A stretch of 64,000 nucleotides of DNA from DUZB01 sp963747555 (GTDB lineage: Bacteria > Desulfobacterota > DSM-4660 > Desulfatiglandales > Desulfatiglandaceae): positions 1 to 64,000 of the forward strand of contig CAVVFZ010000028.1 in the NCBI GenBank assembly GCA_963747555.1, read 5' to 3'. Shown here piece after piece: positions 1 through 9,572 of this stretch. The position numbers were made by a program, and so were the translations under genes. A model generated the notes under the pieces. It was not told the DNA's origin and did no database searches. It saw only the letters and a list, made by a program, of their open reading frames with translations. The stretch's first letter is position 1, and each line of letters begins with the position of its first letter.

Positions 1-80
1 CTTGGGGACGCCAATTATTTCAATGAGTTAGCTTACCAACCTAACTCAACATTAACCCGGCCCCTAAAGCCGGACCCCAA

Positions 81-118
81 ATGGCCCAGAAACCGTTATT
101 TCTGGGCCATTTCTTTGT
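81..118 (+). terminator. Intrinsic terminator-like hairpin
   Basis: A perfect 12-bp inverted repeat (81-92 with 99-110, arm ATGGCCCAGAAA) encloses a 6-nt loop and is followed by the T-rich run TTCTTTGT. It most likely ends a transcript entering from the left edge on the + strand. The rest of 1-355 shows no gene that can be supported. Confidence 0.7.
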
Positions 119-355
119 GACTCCCATTCTCTCTCACCTCTTCGAGCAAGACCACAGTGCTTCCGTGTGTCAAACTCAAATCCAGTGCATTCCGACTATC
201 TCGGCCAAAGCTTTTCTTTGAAATACTGAGCCTCTGGTATTGCGGTTAGACGTTCTTTTGCACCTCTGTTTATTGGGAAAACATTGTGTCCATTCTTTTC
301 AACTTACCTTACGACCCTGTTAGGCGTTTTCAGATAGGCAACGAGCGAGGAGAGT

Positions 356-2512
356 TCAGGATGGCTGTTTGGTCTTCGCTGGGAAGCTAACAATAAAGGT
401 GGACCCCTTGCCCAGCTCACTTTTCGCGGTGATCTCGGCACCGTGCCGCTCAACGATCTTCTTGCAGATCGCTAACCCCATGCCCATCCCCTCGTACAAG
501 CTGCTTCTCCCATGCAGCCTCTGGAAAGGGACGAAGATTTTGTCCACATATTGCTCTTGAAATCCGATACCGTTGTCTTCCACACAAATCTCGTGAGTCC
601 CGTTTTCATCCTTCAGACGGGCATAGATTTTCACATGGGGCGCTTGGTCTTGCTGGTGGAATTTCAATGCGTTTGCGATCAGGTTCTGGAAAAGCTGGAT
701 CATCTGAGCAGGGTCCACCCTTACCGTCGGCAGGTCCTGGACCTCCACGCGGGCATTCATTTCTTCAATCATGATTTCCAGGTTGGACAATGCCTTCTCC
801 ACCAATATTTTGAGATCCGTCGCCTTTAGGGGCTCGGCCATGGCGGCCACGCGAGAATATGCCAGGAGGGAGTCGAGCAGGTCACTCATCGTTGCAGCGG
901 CCTTCTGCATCCGATTGAGATAATCTTTGAACGTTTCATCCAGAATGGCGGCGCAGTCGGCAATCAGCAAGTCTCCGAAGGTTTGAATCTTCCGCAGGGG
1001 CTCCTGGAGGTCGTGGGATGCAATGAAGGCAAAGTCTTGCAGTTCTTTATTGAGTTCCTCAAGCTTCTTGTTGGATTGTATAAGCTCTACGTTGGCTTTT
1101 TCCAGTTCGGCCGTGCGTTCCTGCACCCGCAATTCGAGCTCATCATGGGCCTTTTTAAGAGCTTTGTTAGCCAGGGTATTTTCAGAAAACAGTCGTGCGT
1201 TTTCCAAAGCGACGGAGGCCATGGCGGACAATTGGCGAACGAACTGTACTTCAGCCTCCGTAAACTCGTGTGGCCCTGTGCAATAGTTGAAAAAGATCAC
1301 ACCCAAAGGATTGTCATGGATCACCAGCGGCGATACCAGCACGGCATGAGTATTATGTCGGCGGAAGTGTTCACGGTCGAAACGGTCGTCATGGGACGCT
1401 TCATCCACGGCCACCGGGTTGCGGGACTGGAGGGCAAGCAGACCGTGCCGTTCCTGCTCATCGTTCATCCGTGCTCCGATATAAGTGCTCGGCATTCCGT
1501 GAACATGGGTAACAAGCCAGGAGTGGTCTTCCCGCAGCGAAACAGCCGCGCTTTCACAGCCGAGTGTGGCAGTGCCCTCAGAAAGAATGTTTTGCATGAT
1601 TTCATCAAAGACCAGTGTCTTGTGCACCAACGCGTTGATGCGATTAAGCGCTTGACTCACTTTCAGAACATAGCGCGCCGCCGCCTCGGCCTTCTTCTCT
1701 TCCGTGATGTCCTCTGCGATAACCAGGAAATGCTTCACCCCATTCAATGTTAGCGGCTGCACCGATAAAGACGCGATTATCACCCTACCATCCTTCCGAC
1801 GAAATCGAACCTCTTGATTCTTCACTCCACCGCCCTGACCCAGTGCCAATACAATCCTTTGCCGATCCTTTGGATCGACCCAAAGGTTGGTGTCCAGTGC
1901 ACTTTTCCCTATGGCTTCTTCACGGGTATATCCGAAAATGTCGAGGGCCGCCTGGTTGAGATCGATCCAGACGCCGTCTTCCTGCCTGCTGATGGCGACG
2001 GCGCTTGGGTTTGCCAAGAAGGCGACATGAAAACGCTCTTCACTCTCTCGAAGAGCCTCTTCCGCCCGCTTGCGATCCGTAATATCAATTATTGAGCCTT
2101 CCAAGAACCCCTGCTCAGGGAAGATCGTTGCTGAAAAACTTATCCAGATACGGGTTCCATCGTTGCGAATTATTTCCGCATCATAATCGTTGACAAAGCC
2201 ATTTGCTTTTAAAAGCCTCAATAGGTGTTCACGTGACTTGGGATCAACCCATGCATCGGCAGCGTTAAATTCTTTCATGCAATCCTCAATGTTTGAGAAC
2301 CCTGCCATTTTGGCGTATCGTTCATTAATTTCAAGTAGTTTGCCATCAATAATTCCAGTCCTGAATAGTGCGACCTGGGCATTGCTGAATAACGCCCTAT
2401 ATTTCTTCTCACTCTCCTGCAGTGCCTCCTCCGCCTGCTTGCGCTTTTCAGCTTCCTTCTCTAACTCTTTGACCCTTTGTTCCAATTCCTCATAGCTTGG
2501 TTTCTTGGCCAT
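356..2512 (-). CDS. PAS-PAS-GAF sensor histidine kinase
   Basis: Soluble histidine kinase of 718 residues. An N-terminal coiled coil (about 1-40) of the EELEQRVKELEKE type leads into two PAS domains (about 35-150 and 155-275), a GAF domain (about 285-450) and a second coiled coil. The dimerisation domain carries the H-box SHDLQEPLRK, followed by an N-box (NLIANALKFH), G1 (DNGIGF) and G2 (GMGLAI) of the ATPase domain. No membrane segment is visible, so the signal is probably cytoplasmic. The start is supported by GGAGG eight bases upstream. No response regulator gene is adjacent, so the partner is unknown. Stable call for domain order; the ligand cannot be read from sequence. Confidence 0.93.
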   Translation of the reverse strand: MAKKPSYEELEQRVKELEKEAEKRKQAEEALQESEKKYRALFSNAQVALFRTGIIDGKLLEINERYAKMAGFSNIEDCMKEFNAADAWVDPKSREHLLRLLKANGFVNDYDAEIIRNDGTRIWISFSATIFPEQGFLEGSIIDITDRKRAEEALRESEERFHVAFLANPSAVAISRQEDGVWIDLNQAALDIFGYTREEAIGKSALDTNLWVDPKDRQRIVLALGQGGGVKNQEVRFRRKDGRVIIASLSVQPLTLNGVKHFLVIAEDITEEKKAEAAARYVLKVSQALNRINALVHKTLVFDEIMQNILSEGTATLGCESAAVSLREDHSWLVTHVHGMPSTYIGARMNDEQERHGLLALQSRNPVAVDEASHDDRFDREHFRRHNTHAVLVSPLVIHDNPLGVIFFNYCTGPHEFTEAEVQFVRQLSAMASVALENARLFSENTLANKALKKAHDELELRVQERTAELEKANVELIQSNKKLEELNKELQDFAFIASHDLQEPLRKIQTFGDLLIADCAAILDETFKDYLNRMQKAAATMSDLLDSLLAYSRVAAMAEPLKATDLKILVEKALSNLEIMIEEMNARVEVQDLPTVRVDPAQMIQLFQNLIANALKFHQQDQAPHVKIYARLKDENGTHEICVEDNGIGFQEQYVDKIFVPFQRLHGRSSLYEGMGMGLAICKKIVERHGAEITAKSELGKGSTFIVSFPAKTKQPS

Positions 2513-2972
2513 CAGAAGATCCTCCGGATACCCTCAAAATAAAAAAGGCCATACCCCTCGTTGTGTCTCAGATACGGTGTATGAGCCTGGGCAATCGTCA
2601 TCAGTTCCCAAATGCTTGGTCGGATCATACTTTTAAGAGAAAGAGGTTCGTTTTCATCGCAATAGGAGTCTATTCGAAATCAGCATGATTCACACCCAAA
2701 ATCTGCAACCTCGAATAAGGCCTGCCGATTCTGGTTTTTTGTATCAGCCTTTGCAGACCTCTAAACTTGCGCTACAAGTGCCGAAGCAGGACAATCTAAT
2801 CCCCGTTTATTCCATATTCGCCAATCGTACGGTTCCATACATCCTTTCAGGAACAGGTCGTAGAGACCCAGTGAGAGGACTCACATGTGGGGCGCTTGTC
2901 GCGAGCTTAGGGAGAAACACAACCCAAGATACTCGATTATAGGTCGTGACTCCCCTCCCCTCCGAAAAAGGC
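2513..2972. other. Intergenic region, no gene supported
   Basis: About 460 bases between the starts and stops of two minus-strand genes. It contains only short open frames without ribosome binding sites or recognisable protein features. It presumably holds the promoter of the histidine kinase gene near its left end. No repeat of the families described elsewhere in this window was seen. Confidence 0.4.
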
Positions 2973-3377
2973 TTACGTCCTGCTCTTTAGTAAATCACGT
3001 ATTTCGGTAAGCAATACTTCTTGCGCGGGGGGTTCCGGTGGAGCCTTAGGCGCTTCTTCCTCTTTTCGCTTGAGTGAGTTAATTCCTTTGACAGCTATAA
3101 AGATTGCAAATGCGATAATTGTGAAATCGACCACCGTCTGAATAAATTTTCCATAACTGATCACAACAGCTGGGATTTCTCCCGTAGCTTGTTTGACAGT
3201 AATTGCTAAATTGGAAAAATCAATTCCGCCCACAAGCACTCCTATTGGAGGCATAATCACATCCCCTACAAACGAGGAAACGATTTTACCAAATGCAACG
3301 CCAATAATGATGCCGACCGCCATATCGATGACGTTTCCTTTGACGGCAAACTCCTTAAACTCCTTCATTATACCCAT
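2973..3377 (-). CDS. mscL: Large-conductance mechanosensitive channel
   Basis: MscL forms a homopentameric inner-membrane pore that opens under membrane tension and releases solutes on osmotic downshock. The protein (134 residues) starts MGIMKEFKEFAVKGNVIDMA, the classic N-terminal amphipathic helix running into TM1 (VGIIIGVAFGKIVSS). TM2 lies near residues 70-95, and a charged C-terminal bundle helix (LLTEIRDLLKSR) closes the protein. An in-frame start 66 bases further upstream is open, but AAGGAGG just before the chosen ATG and the exact family N-terminus settle the start. The gene appears monocistronic. Confidence 0.97.
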   Translation of the reverse strand: MGIMKEFKEFAVKGNVIDMAVGIIIGVAFGKIVSSFVGDVIMPPIGVLVGGIDFSNLAITVKQATGEIPAVVISYGKFIQTVVDFTIIAFAIFIAVKGINSLKRKEEEAPKAPPEPPAQEVLLTEIRDLLKSRT

Positions 3378-3745
3378 GATATGTTCCTCCTTCTTAAAAT
3401 GACACCCTTTTTGTTTGCGAGCTATTACTCTTTTACCAGCCAATCAGTTTCTACAGTTGTTTGACAGTTTCTTAAGCATTGTAACGATCCGGCCGCCGAG
3501 GTTCGAAGGCGGTCGCGAACGTATGTTTCAGCATTCAACTGCCCTCCTTTCGCCGCCAAAAATCAACAGCACCAGAAATACACATCGGCAAATCGACTGT
3601 TGAGGGGGCCAGTTCACTTATTAAAGTGATTCTCCTGTCAGATATCATCGGCATGAAACCTTGACGACATTCGACGTTCCAGCTCCCAAGCATCTATATA
3701 TCACCAGAACTGGAGAACGCATTCTTGAACGCGTTTATGGAAATT

Positions 3746-3792
3746 CAATGACTTACCGACTTTAGCCGGTAAGCCATTGGATTCTATTTCTA
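3746..3792 (+). terminator. Hairpin with terminator character
   Basis: A 13-bp stem with one mismatch (3746-3758 CAATGACTTACCG with 3767-3779) is followed by the T-rich ATTCTATTTCTAC. It reads as a weak terminator on the + strand, although no + strand gene lies directly upstream. Confidence 0.4.
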
Positions 3793-3833
3793 CATGCTCC
3801 CGATACACATTGCCATTCCCGAATCTCATCGTA

Positions 3834-3878
3834 AAGTAAAAAACCCCGTTCTTTCAATAATGAAGAAACAGGGTTTTG
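3834..3878 (-). terminator. Intrinsic terminator-like hairpin, minus strand
   Basis: A near-palindrome with arms related to AAAACCCTGTTTCTTC is followed on the minus strand by TTTTTTACTTTAC. It would stop leftward transcription towards mscL. The arms differ by a one-base bulge and one mismatch. Confidence 0.5.
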
Positions 3879-4463
3879 TGTATCCGTGAGCCATTTGCAG
3901 CCCTTACTCTGCCGAAAAAGGTTTGTTGCGTCACGTTTAGAGGTTTCACAACTTTATAGCGCAAAACGAGGACAAAATCAATCCATATACATTACATATA
4001 ATATCAGCCTAATCTGCCACTAAGGTTGGTAGAAAATAGAGGTATGGAAAAAATCGAGCTGAGCGGTAAAAAAGCTTGCCGCTGCTCTATCGTCAATGGA
4101 GATAGACACCTTCATGATCTTGGCGAATACAAACAAATCAGCATCTTGACTGTCCGGCATTTTCTGGAATTCCTGGAAAAGCAGTAACTTCTCCGTGCCG
4201 GAAGCCCGCATGCATTTGCTTTTCTTAGCACTGGTGATTGACAAATACGCTCACAGCCAAAGAACATTTTTTAAAGATTTTGCATTTTTTTGATATTTCT
4301 TTTGAAAGGAAATTTTTATAGTGGTTGATAAAAGATCGATTTTGTGTCTAATTCTCTCTAAGTATTAAAGAGAGCTCTCGCACAGATCACAGAGCAGACA
4401 GAGTTTTTCTCGGCGGTCTCCGCGAACTCTAATGACCGAATGGAAAGGGCGAGAGGAATAACC

Positions 4464-5405
4464 ATGATTACAGCGCAAATGCGTTATCAGGGATGCATGA
4501 TGGGACTGGCGGCGGGAGATGCCCTTGGAACAACGGTTGAGTTTAGGGCGCCAGGCAGTTTTTCGCCTTTGACGGATATGGTTGGTGGTGGACCATTCAG
4601 GTTGGAACCAGGGCAGTGGACGGACGATACCTCCATGGCGCTGTGCCTGGCGGACAGTCTGATTGAAAAGGGAGGTTTTGATCTTAGGGATCAGATAGAA
4701 CGATATGTACGATGGTGGAAGGAAGGTTATTTCAGCAGCAATGGCAGTTGTTTCGACATCGGGAACACGGTTCGAAAGGCTCTGGAAGATTTTGAGAGGA
4801 CAGGCGACGCCGTCTCCGGCCCTACAGGTTCCCATTCAGCCGGAAACGGTTCCATCATGAGGCTGGCTCCAGTCCCGCTCCTGTATGCAAACTTCCCTGA
4901 GACAGCCATTCATCTGTCTGGAAAAAGCTCTATCACAACCCATGGCGCCAGGGCCTGCATCGATGCCTGCCGGTATTTTGGGGGGCTCATTGCCGGTGCC
5001 GTCAAAGGGGTTTCCAGAAAGGAGCTTCTCGCGCCGGGGTATCGACCGGACGGACGAACCTGGCAGAGGGAGGATCTGGTTGAAGAGATTTTTGAAATCG
5101 CAGAGGGCCGATACAAATATAAAGAGCCGCCTGAAATCCAAGGCACAGGCTATGTGGTAAAATCTCTCGAAGCAGCACTCTGGGCCTTTTGCCATTCCAC
5201 TTCTTTCAAAGACGGCTGTCTCCTGGCCGTTAACCTGGGTGATGATGCCGACACCACCGGCGCGGTGTATGGTCAGCTGGGAGGGGCATTTTACGGAGTA
5301 GAAAATATTCCAGGCGACTGGCGGGAAAAAATCGCCCATAGAAAAGTGATTGAACATCTTGCCGGAAGGCTTTTTGATCTGAGCCACCGGATTCAACCAT
5401 CTTAA
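4464..5405 (+). CDS. ADP-ribosylglycohydrolase family protein
   Basis: DraG-like hydrolase (313 residues) that removes ADP-ribose from proteins or small molecules using a binuclear metal centre. Metal-binding motifs are visible in order: GDALG near the N-terminus, WTDDTSMAL (about residues 51-59), SAGNGSIMR (about 121-129) and NLGDDADTTGAVYGQLGGAF near residue 260. The start at 4464 has GAGAGG upstream; a longer frame from 4440 lacks a site. The thioesterase gene follows 16 bases later, suggesting co-transcription. No nitrogenase or DraT gene is nearby, so a nitrogenase-specific role is not implied. Confidence 0.93.
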   Translation: MITAQMRYQGCMMGLAAGDALGTTVEFRAPGSFSPLTDMVGGGPFRLEPGQWTDDTSMALCLADSLIEKGGFDLRDQIERYVRWWKEGYFSSNGSCFDIGNTVRKALEDFERTGDAVSGPTGSHSAGNGSIMRLAPVPLLYANFPETAIHLSGKSSITTHGARACIDACRYFGGLIAGAVKGVSRKELLAPGYRPDGRTWQREDLVEEIFEIAEGRYKYKEPPEIQGTGYVVKSLEAALWAFCHSTSFKDGCLLAVNLGDDADTTGAVYGQLGGAFYGVENIPGDWREKIAHRKVIEHLAGRLFDLSHRIQPS

Positions 5406-5421
5406 TCATAAGGAGCCCGAT

Positions 5422-5835
5422 ATGGAATTCTCTTTGGAAGAAATGTCCCGCCTTAACAGTAATTCACTGTATCAAGCTCTTGGAATTGTTGTCGAAGAAG
5501 CGAAAGCAGGGAAAGCCCGCGCCAAACTCCGGCCTGTATCGACCTTTTGCTGGCCCTTTGAGGGTCAACCGCACGGCGGGATTTTGTTTACTCTCATGGA
5601 TACCACCATGGCCTGGGCGGTATTGACAAAGCTTCAACCAGGGCAAAACTGCGCAACAATAAATCTGGACATCCAGTACCCGAAGCGGGCCGGAGGAGAT
5701 ATCCTCACCTGCCAGGCCTGGATTACCCATCAGGCGACCACGATTGTTTATGTGAGAGCCGACATCCTTGATAAGGAAGGCCAGCTTGCTGCCACCGGAC
5801 AAGGAACCTTTAAGGCGATCAAAGCTCCATTATGA
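5422..5835 (+). CDS. PaaI-type hotdog-fold thioesterase
   Basis: 137-residue acyl-CoA thioesterase of the PaaI/YdiI hotdog superfamily, hydrolysing a CoA thioester in the cytoplasm. The family signature is HGGILFTLMDTTMAWAV, with the HGG turn and the catalytic acidic residue in the MDTT helix. The strands CATINLDIQYPKRA and VRADILDKEGQLAATGQG complete the fold. AAGGAGCC precedes the ATG. It lies 16 bases after the ADP-ribosylglycohydrolase. The physiological acyl-CoA is not evident. Confidence 0.9.
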   Translation: MEFSLEEMSRLNSNSLYQALGIVVEEAKAGKARAKLRPVSTFCWPFEGQPHGGILFTLMDTTMAWAVLTKLQPGQNCATINLDIQYPKRAGGDILTCQAWITHQATTIVYVRADILDKEGQLAATGQGTFKAIKAPL

Positions 5836-5904
5836 AGGTCATCTAATCAGGCCCCGGTAAGGAAAAACAGAGGGGGGATGTCAAAAAAACCTGGGGAATA
5901 AAAC

Positions 5905-6401
5905 ATGTTCATGGAGGTGTTGCGTAAGGTTGAAATAGCCAAAGACTGGATGCCGGATACCGAGGCAAAATATACCGCAAGGAGTTGTCCGATTTTGAGG
6001 CCATCACTTACAGCATCAACAAGCTGCCCTGGCCCTTTTCGTGCAGAGAGCTGGTGCTCCACAACAAGCTGCGGTTGGATCGGCAGAAAAAATACCTGGT
6101 GGTTGATGTGGCGTCCGTGGAAGATGCATCCTACCCGGTTGGAAAAGGCAATGTCCGGGCATTCATGCGGATTGGGCAAACCTGCATGCGACCCGTCGAC
6201 ACAGAACATACGGAAATACGGTTTACCTTTTTTCTCGATCCAAAAGGGTATATTCCCTCCTGGCTGGTCAACATGAAGCAAAAGGAATTGCCATTCAATT
6301 TTCTCAAGTCGCTTGAAGAAAAAGGCGGTAAGACTCACTTCCAATTACGCCCGACCTTCCAGAGTTATCTATATCAATTGAACGCCATCCTTAAAAAGTA
6401 A
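5905..6401 (+). pseudogene. START-domain lipid-binding protein, truncated and frameshifted
   Basis: The reading begins in one frame (VLRKVEIAKDWMPDTEAK, from 5905) and continues in another from about 5970 (YRKELSDFEAITYSINKLPW and onward to 6401). Together they match the START/polyketide-cyclase-like fold: the WMPD helix end, the YSINKLPWP strand, RFTFFLDPKGYIPSWLVNM and a C-terminal helix. Restoring one A in the AAAA run near 5970 would join the frames. The first strands of the domain and any signal peptide are missing, with a stop just before the ATG, so a second lesion is likely. Bacterial START proteins are thought to bind hydrophobic ligands. Confidence 0.75.
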
Positions 6402-6453
6402 ATTAGCCCTTCCTGGTTTTAGGTGACAATAGTGGCATGCGAATGGTGACTTA

Positions 6454-8016
6454 CTACGTCAGATTGCCCTCGTCATCATAAAGATCAAAATCCGGATAAA
6501 GTTTTTTGGCACATTCCGGACAGATACCATGGGAGAATTGTGCGTTGGAGCGTTCGCCGATATATTTCTCAATCTGATTCCAGTATCCCTGGTCGTCTCG
6601 TATTTTTTTACAATTGGAGCAGATGGGGACCAATCCGCTCAGTGTGTTTATTTCGGAAATTGCAGCGCGCAGTTTGTCTCTTTCCTGCCGCAGCGCATCT
6701 TGCGCTTTCCTTCGTTCCGTGACATCCACAAGCACGCTGACAAGACAGGTCTTGCCGGCCAAATCGATTTTCTCAGCGGACCAAATTCCGAAGAGAATAT
6801 CGCCGTTTTTTCTCCGAAACCTCACTTCCTCCTCATGAAACGCTCCTTTACGCTGAGCAAGCTCGATAAATTTAACCCTTTCTTCAGGCTCAACCCACAA
6901 CCCTATTTCAACCGGGGTGCGTCCCAATGTTTCCTCTCTCTGATAACCGGTAATTTTTGTGAACGCCTTGTTCACATCCAGAAAACACCCGTCATCAAGG
7001 GCTGTAAAAGCAATATAGACCGGACTTGCCTGAAAGAGCGTTGAAAATTTCTTTTCACTCTCTCTCAACGCTCCCTCCACCCGTTTGCGATCAGAGATTT
7101 CTTCCTCAAGGTCCTTCGTTCTTTGGGCAACCTGACTTCTAAGGGTCCTGACCCAGACAACCGAGCCTGCCACAATCAGCAGGAAAACCAGCAGTGAGAG
7201 TCCGACATATTTAAAGATTGTGACCTTGGGGACACCCCGCGGTTCCAGCACCCCAAGCCAGGCATCGTAAATGGCCTTCATCTGGTCCGTTTTTTTGATG
7301 ATGGCCAATCCCTCGCTAAAACGGCTCAAGAGATCGGAATTGCCCTTTTCTACCGCATAACAGTAGGCTGAAGGACCTATCAACGGACCCACGGTCACAA
7401 TGTTGGACAGCCCCAATTTCTTCACCCAGTAAAGTCCGGGAAGCTTGGCTATCAGTGCGAAATCATACTTTCCCGAGGAAAGGAGCCGGAGAACCTCAGA
7501 CTGCGTGTCCGCCAGTCCGAGATTTTTGGAAAGGCCCTCTTTCAAGGCATAGTCATGCATGATGTCGCCACGCATAACGATGATTTTTCGACCTCGAAGG
7601 TCTGCTTCCGACTTGATTTCAGGGGAATCCCGACGAGCAAAAATGGCGTGGTGTACGATGGTGTATGGAGGCGAAAAATCCACCGTCTTGGTGCGCTCTT
7701 TGGAATAGTACATGCCGGAGATGACATCGATCTTACCTGCTGCCAGGCTATTTCGAATATGCCCCCATGGCCCGATTTGAACCTCAATCTTCAGGCCCAT
7801 AACCTTGGCAATGGCCCGAGTAAGTTCAACATTGAAACCACTGGGCCTGCCTTCTTCATCCAGAAACGAGTAAGGCGGATAATCGAGCTCTGTGCCGACG
7901 ATGACAGCCTCGCGGCTCTTTTCCGTTTGCTTTTCCCCTGCAGGCGCGAAACCGGCCGTGAGCATCACACCGAGGATAATGCCCGGCAGGATCATCAGGA
8001 GATATATATTTCGCAT
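6454..8016 (-). CDS. Periplasmic-binding, PAS and zinc-ribbon sensor protein
   Basis: A 520-residue membrane sensor. A signal peptide/anchor (1-26) is followed by an SBP_bac_3 amino-acid-binding-like domain in the periplasm (about 37-260), a TM helix (VGLSLLVFLLIVAGSVVWV, about 270-290), a short coiled coil, a cytoplasmic PAS domain (about 330-445) and a C-terminal segment with ICSNCKKIRDDQGYW and CPECAKKLYP, a four-cysteine putative zinc ribbon. There is no histidine kinase, GGDEF or methyl-accepting module, so the output is unknown. Its start overlaps the end of the radical SAM gene by 22 bases, which implies translational coupling. Confidence 0.85.
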   Translation of the reverse strand: MRNIYLLMILPGIILGVMLTAGFAPAGEKQTEKSREAVIVGTELDYPPYSFLDEEGRPSGFNVELTRAIAKVMGLKIEVQIGPWGHIRNSLAAGKIDVISGMYYSKERTKTVDFSPPYTIVHHAIFARRDSPEIKSEADLRGRKIIVMRGDIMHDYALKEGLSKNLGLADTQSEVLRLLSSGKYDFALIAKLPGLYWVKKLGLSNIVTVGPLIGPSAYCYAVEKGNSDLLSRFSEGLAIIKKTDQMKAIYDAWLGVLEPRGVPKVTIFKYVGLSLLVFLLIVAGSVVWVRTLRSQVAQRTKDLEEEISDRKRVEGALRESEKKFSTLFQASPVYIAFTALDDGCFLDVNKAFTKITGYQREETLGRTPVEIGLWVEPEERVKFIELAQRKGAFHEEEVRFRRKNGDILFGIWSAEKIDLAGKTCLVSVLVDVTERRKAQDALRQERDKLRAAISEINTLSGLVPICSNCKKIRDDQGYWNQIEKYIGERSNAQFSHGICPECAKKLYPDFDLYDDEGNLT

Positions 8017-9473
8017 ATCCGCCGGTAGTGATGCCCGTATATGGCAAGGGTGATGGCCAATGGCATCAACCTCGGTCTGCGGAACAGGGTCCAGATGAGC
8101 AGATGCCAGTAATGGAGACGCTCCTTGCCCCAGATGCCAAGCCGAAAACTGGACCGGAAGAACGCAAGAAACCTCTGAAAATCCATCGGCATTGTGATAT
8201 CAGGGGCCTTGAGTTCTTTCAGGAAACTTCTGACGCGCCGGTAGAAGTTGCCGGGAGCATAGATCTGCTCCATAATGGTTCGATACCCGGCCAAAAGACT
8301 GTCCAGACCCATTTTCGGGATAATATTGGTCGTGCCGTCCACATTGTCTCCGGAAAACGCGCTGACCAATCGGTTTTCCTTTTGAAGCCGGTCAAATAAC
8401 CGTGTCCCAGGAGGCGCCTGAAGTATTCCCACCATGGCGGCTACGATTCCGCTTTTTTGAATAAAATCGATCTGCCGTTGGAAAATGGAGTGGGTATCAC
8501 TGTCAAAGCCTACAATAAACCCTCCCATCACCTGCAACCCCGCATGCTGGATCGTCCTCACGCTTTCAAGAAGATCCCGGTTCTTGTTCTGGGTCTTGTG
8601 ACATTCCGTAAGACAGTCGTCATCCGGCGACTCAATCCCGATAAAAACGGAATCAAACCCGGCCTTAACCATCATTTCCAAGAGCTCCGGGTCATCGGCC
8701 AGATTAATGGAGGCCTCCGTAAAAAAAACACATCCCTTCTTATCTTTTCGCCATTGGATCAAGGCAGGCAGTAAGGCCGTCTTGAGGTATTGTTTGTTTC
8801 CGATAAAATTGTCATCGACAAAAAATATGGAGCTACGCCAGCCCGCGGCGTAAATATGATCCAATTCCGCAATGACCTGTTGCGGCGTTTTTATGCGTGG
8901 TTTATGACCGAACAGGACCGTCACATTGCAGAATTCACAGTTGAACGGGCACCCGCGGGAAAACTGGACGGTCATGGAGGCATATCTCTTTGTGCGGATC
9001 AGATCCCATGCTGGGATGGGCGTGTCATGAATATCACAGAATTCGGATGCCCTGTAGAGCTTCTTGGGTTGTCCGTTTTTCAAATCTTCAAGAAAAGGCG
9101 CCAAGGTACATTCGGCCTCGTCTAAAAGGAGATGGTCCACGTCCCCGAACGCCTCCGGTTCCGCGGTAAAAAGAGGGCCGCCCGCAACGATCTTCAAACC
9201 ATTGGCCTTGCAACGGGCAATAATCTGTTTCGCCGAATCCCTTTGAACCGTCATTCCACTAATAAATACCATATCGGCCCAAGAGAGATCCTCATCCGTG
9301 AGACCGTTCACGTTCACATCTACAAGACGCTTTTGAAACGTATCCGGCAACAGGGCCGCAACGGTCAAGAGCCCCAGCGGCGGGAAGGCCGCACGCTTTC
9401 CGATAAAACGCAAGGCATAATTAAAAGACCAAAACGTATCCGGGAACTTCGGGTAAATCAGTAACACGTTCAT
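7995..9473 (-). CDS. B12-binding-domain radical SAM protein
   Basis: 492-residue enzyme with an N-terminal cobalamin-binding-type Rossmann domain (MNVLLIYPKFPDTFWSFNY to about residue 130) and a radical SAM barrel carrying GCPFNCEFCNV, the CxxxCxxC iron-sulfur motif (around residue 185). The C-terminal region resembles the DUF4070 extension of HpnP/HpnR-like proteins. The DxHxxG histidine of base-off B12 binders is not seen, as is usual in this group. GGAGG lies nine bases before the ATG. The gene sits between two binding-protein-type sensors; substrate unknown. Methylation or rearrangement chemistry is inferred only from family. Confidence 0.9.
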   Translation of the reverse strand: MNVLLIYPKFPDTFWSFNYALRFIGKRAAFPPLGLLTVAALLPDTFQKRLVDVNVNGLTDEDLSWADMVFISGMTVQRDSAKQIIARCKANGLKIVAGGPLFTAEPEAFGDVDHLLLDEAECTLAPFLEDLKNGQPKKLYRASEFCDIHDTPIPAWDLIRTKRYASMTVQFSRGCPFNCEFCNVTVLFGHKPRIKTPQQVIAELDHIYAAGWRSSIFFVDDNFIGNKQYLKTALLPALIQWRKDKKGCVFFTEASINLADDPELLEMMVKAGFDSVFIGIESPDDDCLTECHKTQNKNRDLLESVRTIQHAGLQVMGGFIVGFDSDTHSIFQRQIDFIQKSGIVAAMVGILQAPPGTRLFDRLQKENRLVSAFSGDNVDGTTNIIPKMGLDSLLAGYRTIMEQIYAPGNFYRRVRSFLKELKAPDITMPMDFQRFLAFFRSSFRLGIWGKERLHYWHLLIWTLFRRPRLMPLAITLAIYGHHYRRICEIYIS

Positions 9474-9572
9474 AACCGGCGCCTCCGTGCCGTACCAAAA
9501 GAAAAGAAACCGAATCTATCGATCTCTAAGGGATAAAAAAACACCGGATCAAAAAATTGCCGCCTGAATCGA

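Larger units (their letters stand above)
3378..4463. other. Long intergenic region with two hairpins
   Basis: Roughly 1.1 kb without a convincing gene. It holds two hairpins annotated separately. A 74-codon minus-strand frame at 4020-4244 (TTG start) has no recognisable domain and no clear ribosome binding site, and is not called. The sequence around 3930-4370 is AT-rich. It could hide a small RNA or a decayed gene, but nothing more can be supported. Confidence 0.4.

Noticed and set aside
4020..4244. 74-codon minus-strand frame in the long intergenic region
   Set aside because: TTG start without ribosome site and no recognisable domain; could be a decayed gene but cannot be supported.
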